Source: Eubacterium ventriosum (GTDB taxonomy: Bacteria > Bacillota > Clostridia > Lachnospirales > Lachnospiraceae). Taken from it: 64,000 nt of DNA. The stretch covers positions 631,501 to 695,500 of the forward strand of contig NZ_CP102282.1 in the NCBI RefSeq assembly GCF_025150745.1, written 5' to 3'. Positions 9,295 through 18,151 of the stretch are shown piece after piece. The number at the start of each line of letters is the position of its first letter. Positions within the stretch are counted from its first letter, which is position 1. The notes under the pieces were generated by a model, which was not told the DNA's origin, made no database searches, and saw only the letters and a program-made list of their open reading frames with translations. A program made the translations under genes and the position numbers.

Positions 9295-10632
9295 ATGGAA
9301 GAGGCAGTAGTAAAAAGAGTAATGCCTCATAGTAATGAGGCAGAACAGGCAGTAATCGGCTCAATGCTTATGGATGCAGATGCCATTACAACTGCTATGG
9401 AAAAAATTTCAGAAGATGATTTTTATAACAAACAATATGGTTCTCTTTTTAAGGCAATGATAGAACTTTATAATGAAGGAAAAACCTGTGACCTTGTTAC
9501 AGTAAAGTCTAAGTTAGAGGAAACAGGGGTGCCTTCAGAAGTTGTAAGTCTTGATTTTATCAGAAATATATTGGAAATGGTTCCTACATCAGCTAACATT
9601 AAGCAGTATGCAGAAATTGTTTACGAAAAATCAGTTCTTAGAAATCTAATTCGTGCCAATGAAGATATTGCCGGCAAATGCTACGCAGGAAATGAAACAC
9701 TAGAGGCAATTCTTGAAGAAACGGAAAAGAAGATATTTGACCTGATTCAGTCAGGAAGCAGTGGAGATTACACTCCGGTAAGACAGGTAGTTCTTAATGT
9801 ATTTGAAAAGATTGAGAAAGCTTCCCAGACGAAAGGTTCCATTACAGGTTTGGAAACAGGCTTTACTAAGCTTGACCACCAGCTTTCAGGACTTCAGCCA
9901 TCAGATATGATACTTATTGCGGCGAGACCTTCCGTAGGTAAAACAGCTTTTGTTTTGAATATTACGGAAACAGTTGCAGTAAAACACAACATACCTGTTG
10001 CCATATTTAGTTTGGAAATGTCAAGCGAACAGCTTATTAACCGTATTATTTCACAGAACTCAATGGTAAGTTCCCAGAAAATGAGAAATGGTGACTTAAG
10101 TGACAGCGAGTGGGCAAACATAGTTGAATCAGCCAATATTATTGGTAATTCCAACATTATCATAGATGATACACCGGGTATAAGCATCGGCGAAATGCGT
10201 TCTAAGTGTAGAAAGTTTAAGTTGGAGAAAGATATACAGCTTGTTATAGTGGATTACCTTCAGTTGATGACAACCAACGGCAGATCGTCAAGCCGTGAAC
10301 AGGAAATTGCGGAAATTTCAAGAACCTTAAAGGGAATTGCAAGAGAGTTAAACGTTCCGGTTATTGCCTTATCACAGCTTAACCGAGCGGCTGAAACAAG
10401 AGAAGACAAGAAACCTATTATGGCAGATCTTCGTGAATCCGGTTCTATCGAACAGGATGCGGACGTTGTAATGCTTATGTCAAGATTTTACGATAAGGAA
10501 ACAAAGACAGAAGACAGAAACAGAATCATCGTAAACGTAGCTAAACAGCGTAACGGCCCTGTAGGTGAAGTAGAATTAGTATGGTTACCACAGTATACTA
10601 AGTTCGAAAATGCGGAAACAGAACAGGTGTAG
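9295..10632 (+). CDS. dnaB: Replicative DNA helicase DnaB
   Basis: Hexameric 5'-3' helicase of the replication fork (445 residues, standard). The N-terminal DnaB domain starts with PHSNEAEQAVIGSML; the RecA-like C-terminal domain has Walker A ARPSVGKTAFVLN, FSLEMSSEQL, the Walker B stretch LVIVDYLQLM and SQLNRA. No intein interrupts the usual P-loop site. Ribosome site AAGGAG precedes the ATG. It is the third gene of the gdpP-rplI-dnaB operon. Confidence 0.98.
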   Translation: MEEAVVKRVMPHSNEAEQAVIGSMLMDADAITTAMEKISEDDFYNKQYGSLFKAMIELYNEGKTCDLVTVKSKLEETGVPSEVVSLDFIRNILEMVPTSANIKQYAEIVYEKSVLRNLIRANEDIAGKCYAGNETLEAILEETEKKIFDLIQSGSSGDYTPVRQVVLNVFEKIEKASQTKGSITGLETGFTKLDHQLSGLQPSDMILIAARPSVGKTAFVLNITETVAVKHNIPVAIFSLEMSSEQLINRIISQNSMVSSQKMRNGDLSDSEWANIVESANIIGNSNIIIDDTPGISIGEMRSKCRKFKLEKDIQLVIVDYLQLMTTNGRSSSREQEIAEISRTLKGIARELNVPVIALSQLNRAAETREDKKPIMADLRESGSIEQDADVVMLMSRFYDKETKTEDRNRIIVNVAKQRNGPVGEVELVWLPQYTKFENAETEQV

Positions 10633-10726
10633 GTGACTGTAGTAGACATCTGGCGACAAAGCTACAGAAAGTCGTTTTTTTCGCAGTGTTAAAAATATTG
10701 AACAAGGCATATAATGAATTTATAAT

Positions 10727-10757
10727 GGAGATGTTCCAAAAGGGAGCATCTCCTTTT
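10727..10757 (+). terminator. Terminator after dnaB
   Basis: An 11-bp stem, GGAGATGTTCC (10727-10737) against 10743-10753 with one G-T wobble, and a TTTT tail. A second, weaker hairpin (CGAC 10654-10657 with GTCG 10671-10674) followed by a run of T lies just after the dnaB stop and may assist. Confidence 0.7.
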
Positions 10758-10790
10758 CGATGCTCCAATTCGATTTTTAAGGAGGAGTAT

Positions 10791-11516
10791 ATGGGGGAAA
10801 AAAGATATATTATTTCGGACGCATCAAAGATGCTCAATGTTGAATCACATGTTTTAAGATATTGGGAAGAAGAACTTGAAATCAAAATTCCAAGAAATGA
10901 AATGGGACACAGATACTACACTGAAGATAATATCGAAAGCCTTAGAAAAGTCAGGGACTTAAAGAAGCAGGGCTACAGCCTAAAGGCAATAAAAAATATG
11001 GTAAACCCTAAGAAAGCAACCAGGGAAAATAAAGAATCAAATGAAAGACTGACAGTAAGACAGCCGATTTCACTGATGGAAGTAAGGGAGAAAAAAGTCG
11101 GGGTGGAGAATTGCTATCAGGAAGTGCCGGAGGCAATGTCTGGCAGTGTACAGAGTGTGGTACAGAATATGACACAGAGTAATGGGCAGAATGCAGAAAG
11201 TGCAGGCTTGAAGTTAGAACAGTTCCAGAACCTTATGAATAAGGTTGTTTCAAAGGCATTAAAAGAATCCACAACGAACCTTGGAAAAGAGCTAAGTGAC
11301 AACGTAAGCGAAAACGTTCTAAAAGGAATGAATTATATGATGAGAGTTCAGGATGAAAAGGAAGAAGAACGTTATCGAAAACTTGATGAGCTTATGAGAA
11401 ACAAGCAGAAGCTAAGCCGTCGAGAAAAAAGAAAAAAAGCAAAAGCAGAAAAACTTCTTTTGAAAAACAAGAAAAAAGGAATGGCTCATTTCGGGAAAAA
11501 ACCGCAGACTACATAA
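10791..11516 (+). CDS. MerR-type helix-turn-helix protein with coiled tail
   Basis: 241 residues. N-terminal MerR-like DNA-binding fold: ISDASKMLNVESHVLRYWEEEL, then MGHRYYTEDNIESLRKVRDLKKQGYSLKAIKNM (about residues 1-75). The middle is Gln/Ser/Asn-rich and low in structure (about 100-150), and the C-terminus is a strongly charged helix ending in a Lys/Arg-rich block. No Cys or drug-binding domain, so not a metal or multidrug sensor of the classic type; similar architecture is found in RacA-like chromosome-anchoring proteins, which is only a possibility here. GGAGG lies 6 nt before the ATG at 10791; longer starts have no ribosome site. Confidence 0.8.
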   Translation: MGEKRYIISDASKMLNVESHVLRYWEEELEIKIPRNEMGHRYYTEDNIESLRKVRDLKKQGYSLKAIKNMVNPKKATRENKESNERLTVRQPISLMEVREKKVGVENCYQEVPEAMSGSVQSVVQNMTQSNGQNAESAGLKLEQFQNLMNKVVSKALKESTTNLGKELSDNVSENVLKGMNYMMRVQDEKEEERYRKLDELMRNKQKLSRREKRKKAKAEKLLLKNKKKGMAHFGKKPQTT

Positions 11517-11732
11517 ACAAAAATACATTATAGAAGAATGCTGCATCGCATATAAAATGCAAAAGATATTAAAAAAATGCAACACATAAAGAGACAGATA
11601 ATAAGGACAAATAGCAAAAATAATTTAAAGATACAATAAAAATATTAAAAAATATTAAAAGAAAGACGATAAGAAATATTATAAAAAATATTATAAAAAA
11701 TATTATGAAAAGTTACATAGATAATATTACAT
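11517..11732. other. AT-rich gap without genes
   Basis: Very A-rich, with several copies of a short AAATATTA / AAAATATTAT word between 11640 and 11708. I see no coding frame with a ribosome site. It separates the plus-strand MerR-like gene from the convergent ferredoxin. Confidence 0.6.
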
Positions 11733-11775
11733 AAAAAATGCCATCCTTTACATAAAGTAAAGATGGCATTTTTTA
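11733..11775. terminator. Bidirectional terminator between convergent genes
   Basis: AAAAAATGCCATC and its complement GATGGCATTTTTT form a long stem with A-tract and T-tract on the two sides, so it can end transcription from the MerR-like gene (plus) and from the ferredoxin (minus). Confidence 0.88.
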
Positions 11776-11826
11776 TACCTATACGGTACATAATACGCTC
11801 CAAAGAGAGCGTATAAATTATAATAA

Positions 11827-11997
11827 TTAGTCTAATGTGATTGAATCTGTTGGGCATGCACCTGCACAAGCGCCACATTCGATACATGTATCTGCATCGA
11901 TTACGCAAACGCTACCATCGTTGCTAATAGCTCCTACTGGGCAAGTACCTTCACATGCACCACAACCGATACATCCGTCAGTAATTTTGTAAGCCAT
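11827..11997 (-). CDS. 2[4Fe-4S] ferredoxin
   Basis: 56-residue clostridial-type ferredoxin, an electron carrier for anaerobic redox enzymes. Read on the minus strand it begins MAYKITDGCIGCGAC and ends SITLD, with two full cluster motifs CxxCxxCxxxCP: CIGCGACEGTCP and CIECGACAGACP. Ribosome site AAGGAGG is 7 nt before the ATG at 11997. It is shorter than 60 residues, so a length cut-off would miss it. Single-gene unit ended by the bidirectional hairpin at 11733. Confidence 0.96.
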   Translation of the reverse strand: MAYKITDGCIGCGACEGTCPVGAISNDGSVCVIDADTCIECGACAGACPTDSITLD

Positions 11998-12097
11998 TAT
12001 GTAAGCCTCCTTTGATTTTTTATACGTTTATAATAATACAATTATCCCAATATTGCAATAAATAAAAAAGTTAAAAATTTAACAATAACAAGAAACA

Positions 12098-12820
12098 TCA
12101 AGCGTCACGAACCACTGTAAGCACCCTTCCAAAGTAGTGAACATCATCGATATTATCGATGAAAAGCGAGTTTTTGTCGCCATTAATGGGAGCAAGCTCC
12201 AGCCTGATTCCTGGAATATATTTACGAATATACACTTTATTTCCAATAAGAAAAATCCCTGTCTCACCGGATTCAGGAAAACGGTCCTTGCCAATCAGAA
12301 GAATATCGTTGTCAAAATAAGTAGGTGAAAGATTTCGTCCAACAATCTTAATCCCACACAAAACAATGTCACCAAAATCTTTTTTGTAAGCAGAAATATT
12401 AACAATATTCGTAGAAATACTGTCAAAAACCATTCCATCCTGAACATAGCCCGTTGGCGTAAGAACAGAAATGCAGTCGGTTTTGTGAGATTTGTTGTAG
12501 TCGGCAATGCGGGACTCAAAATAGGCAATTTCCACAAGTAGATTAAAAACCCTTGGTGGAAGTGATTTTTTATCAATGGTATTAATGACTGAGCGCCCTA
12601 AAATATAGTCAATGCTACAATTCAGCGCATCGCAAACCTTTGAAATAGTATAAATAGTGGGATTGTTAACCTTACCCCCAACTAATTTCTTGACGGATTC
12701 ATATGGAAGCTCAGCCTCATCGGCAAGCTGTCGGATAGACCAATTCTTCTGATATAAAAGACGATTAATATTTTCAACCATAATGTTTTTGTTGGTGATT
12801 TTGTTAGAATTTTGATTCAT
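12098..12820 (-). CDS. XRE-family repressor with S24-like C-terminal domain, catalytic Ser replaced
   Basis: 240 residues. An N-terminal XRE helix-turn-helix (about 15-75: LLYQKNWSIRQLADEAELPYE..) binds DNA; a linker leads to a LexA/CI-type S24 fold (about 118-240, with TGYVQDGMVF, GDIVLCGIKIVG, NKVYIRKY). Where the family has G-x-S-M-x-P the sequence reads G161-R-N-L-S-P166, so the nucleophile is Asn163, and the catalytic Lys position looks like Arg199. Self-cleavage is therefore unlikely, and the domain may act as a dimerisation or ligand-sensing module. Start at 12820 rests on a G-rich ribosome site. It faces the Spo0A-domain gene divergently. Confidence 0.85.
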   Translation of the reverse strand: MNQNSNKITNKNIMVENINRLLYQKNWSIRQLADEAELPYESVKKLVGGKVNNPTIYTISKVCDALNCSIDYILGRSVINTIDKKSLPPRVFNLLVEIAYFESRIADYNKSHKTDCISVLTPTGYVQDGMVFDSISTNIVNISAYKKDFGDIVLCGIKIVGRNLSPTYFDNDILLIGKDRFPESGETGIFLIGNKVYIRKYIPGIRLELAPINGDKNSLFIDNIDDVHYFGRVLTVVRDA

Positions 12821-12856
12821 AAATTAAGACGCCCCCCTTATTAAGATGTATTCCTT

Positions 12857-12893
12857 GGCACATAAAAAACAACAATATAACAAAATTTGTGCC
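12857..12893. promoter_or_regulatory. Inverted repeat in the divergent regulator promoter region
   Basis: GGCACA (12857-12862) and TGTGCC (12888-12893) are perfect inverted copies separated by 25 bp, 37 bp upstream of the XRE repressor start. A plausible operator for that repressor, spanning its own promoter. Not proven. Confidence 0.35.
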
Positions 12894-12908
12894 TTTCTAT
12901 GCCTTTTT

Positions 12909-12940
12909 TTTACAAAATTATGCATTTATTATATAGCATA
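12909..12940 (+). promoter_or_regulatory. Promoter candidate with palindrome over the -10
   Basis: TTTACA (12909-12914), 17-bp spacer and TATAGC (12932-12937) precede the Spo0A-domain gene. TATGC (12919-12923) and GCATA (12936-12940) form an inverted repeat over the -10, consistent with operator control. Confidence 0.35.
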
Positions 12941-12982
12941 TAGAAAAAAATTAAAATATCTATGGAAAAAATGGAGGGAAAA

Positions 12983-13564
12983 ATGAACAAAATGGAGAAA
13001 AACAGTAGCGAAAAACTATTAAAACAACTTATTGCAACATTAAAGATGGAAGGAAACCAGATGCCGGGCGGTGTTCTGGAAAGCGATGATTATAACATAA
13101 TAATCATTAAACCAAATCAATTACAACAGGAGAATGCCGGAGAAAAGCAGAGTAGAAAATACAATGAATCGTACAGTGAAAATCAAAGAGAGAATTTTGA
13201 TGATTTGTATGGAGAACGAAAAGGCAAGAAAGAGTTAGAGAATATCATTTCAAGGAAGCTTATAGGACTTGGCATACCGACTAGATTAAAAGGTTATAAA
13301 TATATACTGGCAGCAATTGAGCAGGTTTTAGAAGATGAAACATCACTGGAAGGTGTAACTAAGATACTTTACCCGGATGTTGCAAAGAAATATAATTCGA
13401 CACCTCAAAGAGTAGAAAAAGCCATTAGGCATGCAATAGAAGTTGCATGGACAGATAATGTAGTAGAACTTAGACGTGAATTTGAGGATGGCAGAGAAAA
13501 CAGACGCCCCACAAATTCAGAGTTTATATCAAGAATAAGTACATATATAAAAATGACAGCATAG
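12983..13564 (+). CDS. Stand-alone Spo0A C-terminal-type DNA-binding protein
   Basis: 193 residues. The C-terminal ~105 residues closely follow the Spo0A effector domain: IGLGIPTRLKGYKYILAAIE, TKILYPDVAKKYNSTPQRVEKAIRHAIEVAW and RPTNSEFISRIS are near-matches to the Spo0A DNA-recognition region. The N-terminal half has no phosphoacceptor receiver domain; it is charged and probably disordered apart from a short helix at the start. It should therefore bind 0A-box-like DNA without phosphorelay input. GGAGG at 12973-12977 decides for the ATG at 12983 over the one at 12962. The divergent S24-type repressor may control it. Confidence 0.88.
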   Translation: MNKMEKNSSEKLLKQLIATLKMEGNQMPGGVLESDDYNIIIIKPNQLQQENAGEKQSRKYNESYSENQRENFDDLYGERKGKKELENIISRKLIGLGIPTRLKGYKYILAAIEQVLEDETSLEGVTKILYPDVAKKYNSTPQRVEKAIRHAIEVAWTDNVVELRREFEDGRENRRPTNSEFISRISTYIKMTA

Positions 13565-13686
13565 ATGGGGAAGATATTCATTGAAGCGAAAAGTAGCCGT
13601 ATGCCAAAGGAGAGGCGAAAAGGCAGGCAGTAAGGATGAATATTGATATATAGAAATGTGAATATAGAAAGTTAATGAATTAGTTG

Positions 13687-13727
13687 AAGGATACCGTGTG
13701 GAGGCTAGTGCCACACGGTATCCTTTT
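13687..13727 (+). terminator. Strong hairpin terminator before repeat array A
   Basis: A perfect 15-bp stem (AAGGATACCGTGTGG at 13687-13701 with 13711-13725), 9-nt loop, then TTTT. It is followed by a G-rich linker and, 44 nt after the stem, by the first palindrome of array A; array B has the same arrangement. Confidence 0.85.
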
Positions 13728-13769
13728 GTGCATAGTGGGGGAGGGAAATAAGTTAAGCAATTGAGTAGC

Positions 13770-14183
13770 GTACCCAGAGAAATGTAAAAAATAAAATGTC
13801 GGGGTACGTTTTCGGTGAATAGGAGTGTGCTGAAGCCACAATAAGTGATGTACGAGAAGGTGCGTACCCAGAGAAATATAAAAAATGAAATATCGGGGTA
13901 CGCGACCACCAAAAAGCAAGGAAAATATGAAACATAATGTATGAGAAAGACGGAAATGTACCCCGAAAAAGGCGAAAAATGAAATAGCGGGGTACAAAGC
14001 CACTAAAAAGCAAGGAAAATATGAAACATAATGTATGAGTAAAGCGAAAATGTACCCCGAAAAAAGTCAAAAATGAAATGTCGGGGTACGCAAACACCAA
14101 AAAGCAAGGAAAATATGAAACATAATGTATGAGGAAGACGAAAACGTACCCCGAAAAAAGTTAAAAATGAAATAGCGGGGTAC
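13770..14183. repeat. Array A: five 38-bp palindromes at exact 94-bp period
   Basis: Units at 13770, 13864, 13958, 14052 and 14146, each 38 bp, with arms of the form GTACCCCGA...TCGGGGTAC (the first two have a slightly altered left arm, GTACCCAGA) around a 20-nt A-rich centre that is itself conserved. The four spacers are all 56 bp; spacers 2-4 are almost identical to one another, while spacer 1 belongs to another type also found in array B. No ribosome sites or plausible genes lie inside; because 94 is not a multiple of three, the long minus-strand reading frames here are by-products of the repeat. Confidence 0.95.
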
Positions 14184-14610
14184 GCGACCACCAAAAAGGC
14201 AAGAAAACAACCACAACAAATAGGGAAATAAGCAAATGTTGTGGTATGAAACAGAAAAAATAGAGCAAGAAGAAACAATTTTACCCTACCCACCATGCCC
14301 ACGCTGTTTTTTACAATTCCAACAATTGTTTTACATAGATTTAATCTTTCCCGCACTTTGGTTTTAACAATGAATCTCTAGAATAGCAGATGATAAGACT
14401 TATCAATAAGGATTCTATATGAAATACATTCAGGAGTACCGAGGAATAATAAAGGACATTAAGGAACAGTAAGGATATCAAGTAACACTGATGAATAGCA
14501 AAGAATACTAAGAAATATTCAGGAATAACAAAGAACATCAGGTAATACTAAGCTATACCCTAGAATGTATTAGGAGAGTTGCCGAGAAGGCAGAAGGAGA
14601 AAAGATTAGA
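14184..14610. other. Intergenic region with inverted repeat and degenerate short repeats
   Basis: ACCACAACA (14210-14218) and TGTTGTGGT (14237-14245) form a hairpin. From about 14390 to 14570 there are many degenerate copies of a short word of the type AAGGAATA / CAGGAATA spaced 13-16 bp apart. No gene is seen. The ribosome site for the following gene (AGAAGGAGAAAAG) is at its end. Confidence 0.5.
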
Positions 14611-16734
14611 ATGAGAAAGAAGAAAATTACACAAATTTCAGCAATCGCTATGGCTATGGCAATGGCAGTAACTCCAACAGCAAATGTTTTTGCTTATGGA
14701 GAAACATCAGGAAACAGCACATTGTTCTCTGACACACAGAAGGTTTCAGATTATAGTACTTGGAAAGATTCAGTTTGGAATAAAAAAGATACAGAAGGAA
14801 CTCTTACAAGAAAAGGTGAAGCTTACGATTCATCAAAAATAATTCTTACACCCGGTAAGACAGCAAAGGATTTAGGCTTTGCTTGGTATAGCGAAAACAA
14901 GGGCACACCGGCAGTTAAAGTAGGAAAGAAAGCTGATTTAAGCGATGCAAAAGTTTACACAGGAACAGCAACAGACATTAATCGTTCAAATCAGAAAACT
15001 ACATATAAAGCATCAAACAAAGTAACTATAGAGGGTGCTTTTGAAGAAAATACAACATATTACTATAGCTACACAGATGACACAAAAAATCCTAATTGGA
15101 GCGAAGCACAGGCTTACACAACAAAGAAAACATCCAGTTTCCAGACAATACTTGTAGGTGACCCACAGATTGGTGCATCAGGATCACAGGGACAGGGAAC
15201 AGATGATGATATTAATATTGCAGTTGATACATTTAACTGGAACAAAACATTAACACAGGCAAAAGCAACAGCACCTAATGCAAGTTTTATTTTATCAGCA
15301 GGTGACCAGATTGACTTCTCAGGAGTTGACAGTTCAGACGGAAAAAACGTAAGAGAAAGCGAATATGCAGGATTTACATATCCGGAACTTTTGAGAAATC
15401 TTCCTTTGGCAACAACAATCGGTAACCACGAAAGCAAGGGTACAGACTATAAGTATCACTACAACAACCCTAACGATGGCGACAAACTTGGAAGCACAAA
15501 CTCAGGTTCAGATTACTACTTTAGCTACGGTGATGTTTTGTTTATCAGCTTAAACAGTAACAACAGAAACACAGTTGAACACAAAGAATTATTAAAGAAA
15601 GCAGTGGCAAGCCACAAAGATGCTAAGTGGAAAGTTGTAATGTTCCATCATGACATTTACGGTTCAGGACAGCCACATTCAGACACAGACGGAGCAAACT
15701 TAAGAGTGCTTTTCGCACCATTAATGGACGAATTTGGAATTGATATATGTTTGACAGGACATGACCATTCATATGCAAGATCATATTTAATGGCGGACGG
15801 CACAGCAATTGACTACGGAAATTCAGTTGCAGTAAACCCTGAAGGAACACTTTATATTGCAGCAGGTTCAGCATCAGGTAGTAAGTTCTACAAACTTGCA
15901 ACAACAAAACAGTACTACATTGCAGAGCGTTCAAATACACAGATTCCAACATTCTCTACAATTGATTTTTCAGAAAATTCACTTGTACTCAGAACATATG
16001 ACTACAACGGAAACAAGTACGCAGACGATTATACACTTTACAAAACAAGTGATAATTTATCAATGAAAGATTTGATTGCTCAGGCAAAAAATATCAAAAA
16101 CGATGGTTACACAGATGAAACTTGGAACAAGCTCCAGAGCGAAATCAAGAGTGCAGAAAAGTTAATGCAGTACACCGGCGAAGACAAGGGGGCAGCACAG
16201 CTTTCAAGTGCATATGACAAGACTAACGACGGCGACAATGCTAAGGACATGGTTAACTACTACGGTTACGCACAGGGCGATTACAAAAAAGATGGAACAA
16301 CAACACTAAAGACAGGTTTTTCAACATTGCTTGACAAGACAATGGACAAAAAACTTATCATAGGAAGATTACTTTTTGAAAACCAGTACAACAATATCCT
16401 TAAGGCAGAAGCAGGCTTAAAGAAAAAAGATGCTGGAAAGACAACAACTCCTACAAATACAACAAAACCGGCAGCTAAGCTTACATTAAAAGCCGGCAAA
16501 AAAGCAGTTAAGGCAGGCCAGACAGTTACTTTGAAGAAGGGCAAAACATTACAGCTTAACCTTACAATCAACGGAGTAACAGGCAAGAATGTTAAGTACA
16601 AAACTTCAAACAAGAAGATTGTAAAAGTTACCGCAACAGGAAAACTCAAAGCTTTAAAGAAGAGCAGCAAGAAAGTGAAGGTAACGGCAAAATTCGGAAA
16701 CCAGAAGATTAGCTTTAAGGTGAAGACAAAATAA
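14611..16734 (+). CDS. Secreted metallophosphatase, purple-acid-phosphatase-like, with Ig-like tail
   Basis: 707 residues. A signal peptide (MRKKKITQISAIAMAMAMA.., cleavage near residue 28) is followed by a fibronectin-like N-domain of purple acid phosphatases (about 80-170) and a calcineurin-type metallophosphoesterase domain (about 175-460) with all metal-binding blocks: GDPQIG, AGDQID, GNHES, FHHDIYG and GHDHSYAR. A helical region follows, and then a Lys-rich Big_2-like Ig domain (about 620-707, with TLKKGKTLQLNL and VKYKTSNKKIVKVTATGKLKAL) that probably binds the cell surface. Likely releases phosphate from extracellular organic phosphates. Monocistronic as far as visible. Confidence 0.9.
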   Translation: MRKKKITQISAIAMAMAMAVTPTANVFAYGETSGNSTLFSDTQKVSDYSTWKDSVWNKKDTEGTLTRKGEAYDSSKIILTPGKTAKDLGFAWYSENKGTPAVKVGKKADLSDAKVYTGTATDINRSNQKTTYKASNKVTIEGAFEENTTYYYSYTDDTKNPNWSEAQAYTTKKTSSFQTILVGDPQIGASGSQGQGTDDDINIAVDTFNWNKTLTQAKATAPNASFILSAGDQIDFSGVDSSDGKNVRESEYAGFTYPELLRNLPLATTIGNHESKGTDYKYHYNNPNDGDKLGSTNSGSDYYFSYGDVLFISLNSNNRNTVEHKELLKKAVASHKDAKWKVVMFHHDIYGSGQPHSDTDGANLRVLFAPLMDEFGIDICLTGHDHSYARSYLMADGTAIDYGNSVAVNPEGTLYIAAGSASGSKFYKLATTKQYYIAERSNTQIPTFSTIDFSENSLVLRTYDYNGNKYADDYTLYKTSDNLSMKDLIAQAKNIKNDGYTDETWNKLQSEIKSAEKLMQYTGEDKGAAQLSSAYDKTNDGDNAKDMVNYYGYAQGDYKKDGTTTLKTGFSTLLDKTMDKKLIIGRLLFENQYNNILKAEAGLKKKDAGKTTTPTNTTKPAAKLTLKAGKKAVKAGQTVTLKKGKTLQLNLTINGVTGKNVKYKTSNKKIVKVTATGKLKALKKSSKKVKVTAKFGNQKISFKVKTK

Positions 16735-16783
16735 ACATAAAAATTCTAATAGGTGAAGACAAAATAAACATAAAATTTCTCAT
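16718..16783. repeat. 33-bp tandem duplication across the stop codon of the metallophosphatase gene
   Basis: The 33 bp beginning AGGTGAAGACAAAATAAACA at 16718 are repeated at 16751 with few changes, so the last codons and the stop are duplicated into the 3' flank. Coding is not altered. Confidence 0.85.
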
Positions 16784-16858
16784 AAGTGTGTTGAAAATGT
16801 CGAAAGACAAAATTGAGTCAGAGACAGGCTCAAAAAAGAAAAAGTAGAAGGATTTAAG

Positions 16859-17965
16859 ATGAAGAAATATTCAAAGATTATATTTGTTATTTTTCTCATA
16901 ATCTTCTCAGCAGGACTTTGGTTGTTGAACTCCAACATAACCAGAGTCCCTTTGCTATCCGATGACAATTTTTATTTTGTTAAGGGGCAGGTGCAGGAAG
17001 TTATTGAGGACAATACCACAAATAAAGAGGTAAACGGCGGTAGCCAAACTGTAAAAGTTAAGATAACATCAGGAAAATATAAAGGAAAAACCTGCGAAGC
17101 CAACAATATGAATGGCTATCTTTACGGAACTTACTGCAAAAAAGGGACAAAAGTAATTGTTCAGTTAAGCAGTTTTGGCGAAGAACTGTCGGGCAGCATT
17201 TACGGCTTTGACAGGGGAGCTTTTATTTGGATTATTATAGCAATACTTGGAGTGGCACTATTCCTGGTTGGCGGAAAAAGAGGCATTAAATCAATGCTGG
17301 CGTTGGTGTTCACATTTATATGCATTATATATTTGTACATACCGCTAATGTATATAGGTTTTTCGCCATTCTGGGCGGCTATTCTTGTTGTAGTTGCGGT
17401 TACAATAGTGTCGGTTTATCTTATTTGCGGAGGCAACCGAAAAGGGTTGTGCGCAATGCTTGGAACAATTCTGGGAGTCCTAATTGCAGGAATTTTTGCA
17501 ACTATTTTTGGAAAAATAACGCGAGTGACAGGCTACAATATTGAAGACATTGAGACTATGGTCTACGTGGCGCAGAACAGCAAACTTCAGATAGGTGGCG
17601 TGCTTTTTTCGGGCATCCTTATTGCGTCCCTTGGGGCTGTAATGGACGTGGCGGTTTCCATATCCTCAACCATTGAAGAAATCCACAACAAAAAGCCGGA
17701 GCTTACATCAAAAGAATTGTTTAAGTCAGGCATAAATGTTGGCAAAGACATGATGGGAACAATGTCAAACACACTTATACTTGCTTTTACCGGTGGCGCA
17801 GTAAACACTATGATATTAATATACGCCTACATAATGCCATACCTGCAGGTAGTGAATATGTACTCAATAGGCATTGAGGTGATTAAAGGCATCTCAGGCA
17901 CACTAGGCATAGTGCTGACCGTGCCACTGGTGTCGCTGATATCGGCGAAGGTGTATGGCAAGTAG
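16859..17965 (+). CDS. YibE/F-family membrane protein
   Basis: 368 residues. An N-terminal membrane anchor (about 7-25), an extracytoplasmic beta-rich domain (about 35-120, VKGQVQEVIED..YKGKTCEANN), then about seven membrane spans with LVGGKRGIKSMLALVFTF and ASLGAVMDVAVSISS..EI, both typical of the YibE/F (PF07907) family. The function of the family is not established; a transporter role has been proposed. Ribosome site AAGGA sits 6 nt before the ATG. The sequence at its 3' end is duplicated in tandem downstream (17945-18032). Confidence 0.9.
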   Translation: MKKYSKIIFVIFLIIFSAGLWLLNSNITRVPLLSDDNFYFVKGQVQEVIEDNTTNKEVNGGSQTVKVKITSGKYKGKTCEANNMNGYLYGTYCKKGTKVIVQLSSFGEELSGSIYGFDRGAFIWIIIAILGVALFLVGGKRGIKSMLALVFTFICIIYLYIPLMYIGFSPFWAAILVVVAVTIVSVYLICGGNRKGLCAMLGTILGVLIAGIFATIFGKITRVTGYNIEDIETMVYVAQNSKLQIGGVLFSGILIASLGAVMDVAVSISSTIEEIHNKKPELTSKELFKSGINVGKDMMGTMSNTLILAFTGGAVNTMILIYAYIMPYLQVVNMYSIGIEVIKGISGTLGIVLTVPLVSLISAKVYGK

Positions 17966-18032
17966 TGGGGGAGATGTGCTTCCGGTTGGCGAAGGTGCAT
18001 GGCAAGTAGTGAGGGAGATGTGCGTCCGGTTG
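17945..18032. repeat. 44-bp tandem duplication spanning the stop codon of the YibE/F gene
   Basis: Two 44-bp copies (17945-17988 and 17989-18032) beginning GCGAAGGTG and ending CCGGTTG differ at only a few bases; a third copy starts and breaks off. The first copy contains the end of the gene with its TAG stop. Downstream copies are non-coding. Confidence 0.88.
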
Positions 18033-18067
18033 GCGAAACACTATTGGAAACGCAAGAGAAGCTAAAG

Positions 18068-18108
18068 AAAGCATACTCTGGGGCGAAACGCCTCCAGAGT
18101 ATGCTTTT
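18068..18108 (+). terminator. Strong hairpin terminator before repeat array B
   Basis: AAAGCATACTCTGG (18068-18081) pairs with 18094-18107, and the inner GGCG/CGCC extends the stem across one bulged base; a T tail follows. Its geometry, the motif CTTTTGTGC just after it and the distance to the first palindrome match the hairpin before array A, although the stem sequences differ. Confidence 0.85.
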
Positions 18109-18151
18109 GTGCGTGGTGGGGGGAAGAGTGTGGATGGTGTGGTGGAGGGTT

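Noticed and set aside
13770-14183. CRISPR array
   Set aside because: Unit length and spacing look CRISPR-like, but the 56-bp spacers are near-copies of each other and no cas gene is in the window.
13753-14356. Long overlapping minus-strand reading frames across array A
   Set aside because: They are translations of the repeat units; period 94 shifts frame at each unit, there are no ribosome sites, and composition is Phe/Ser/His-rich nonsense.
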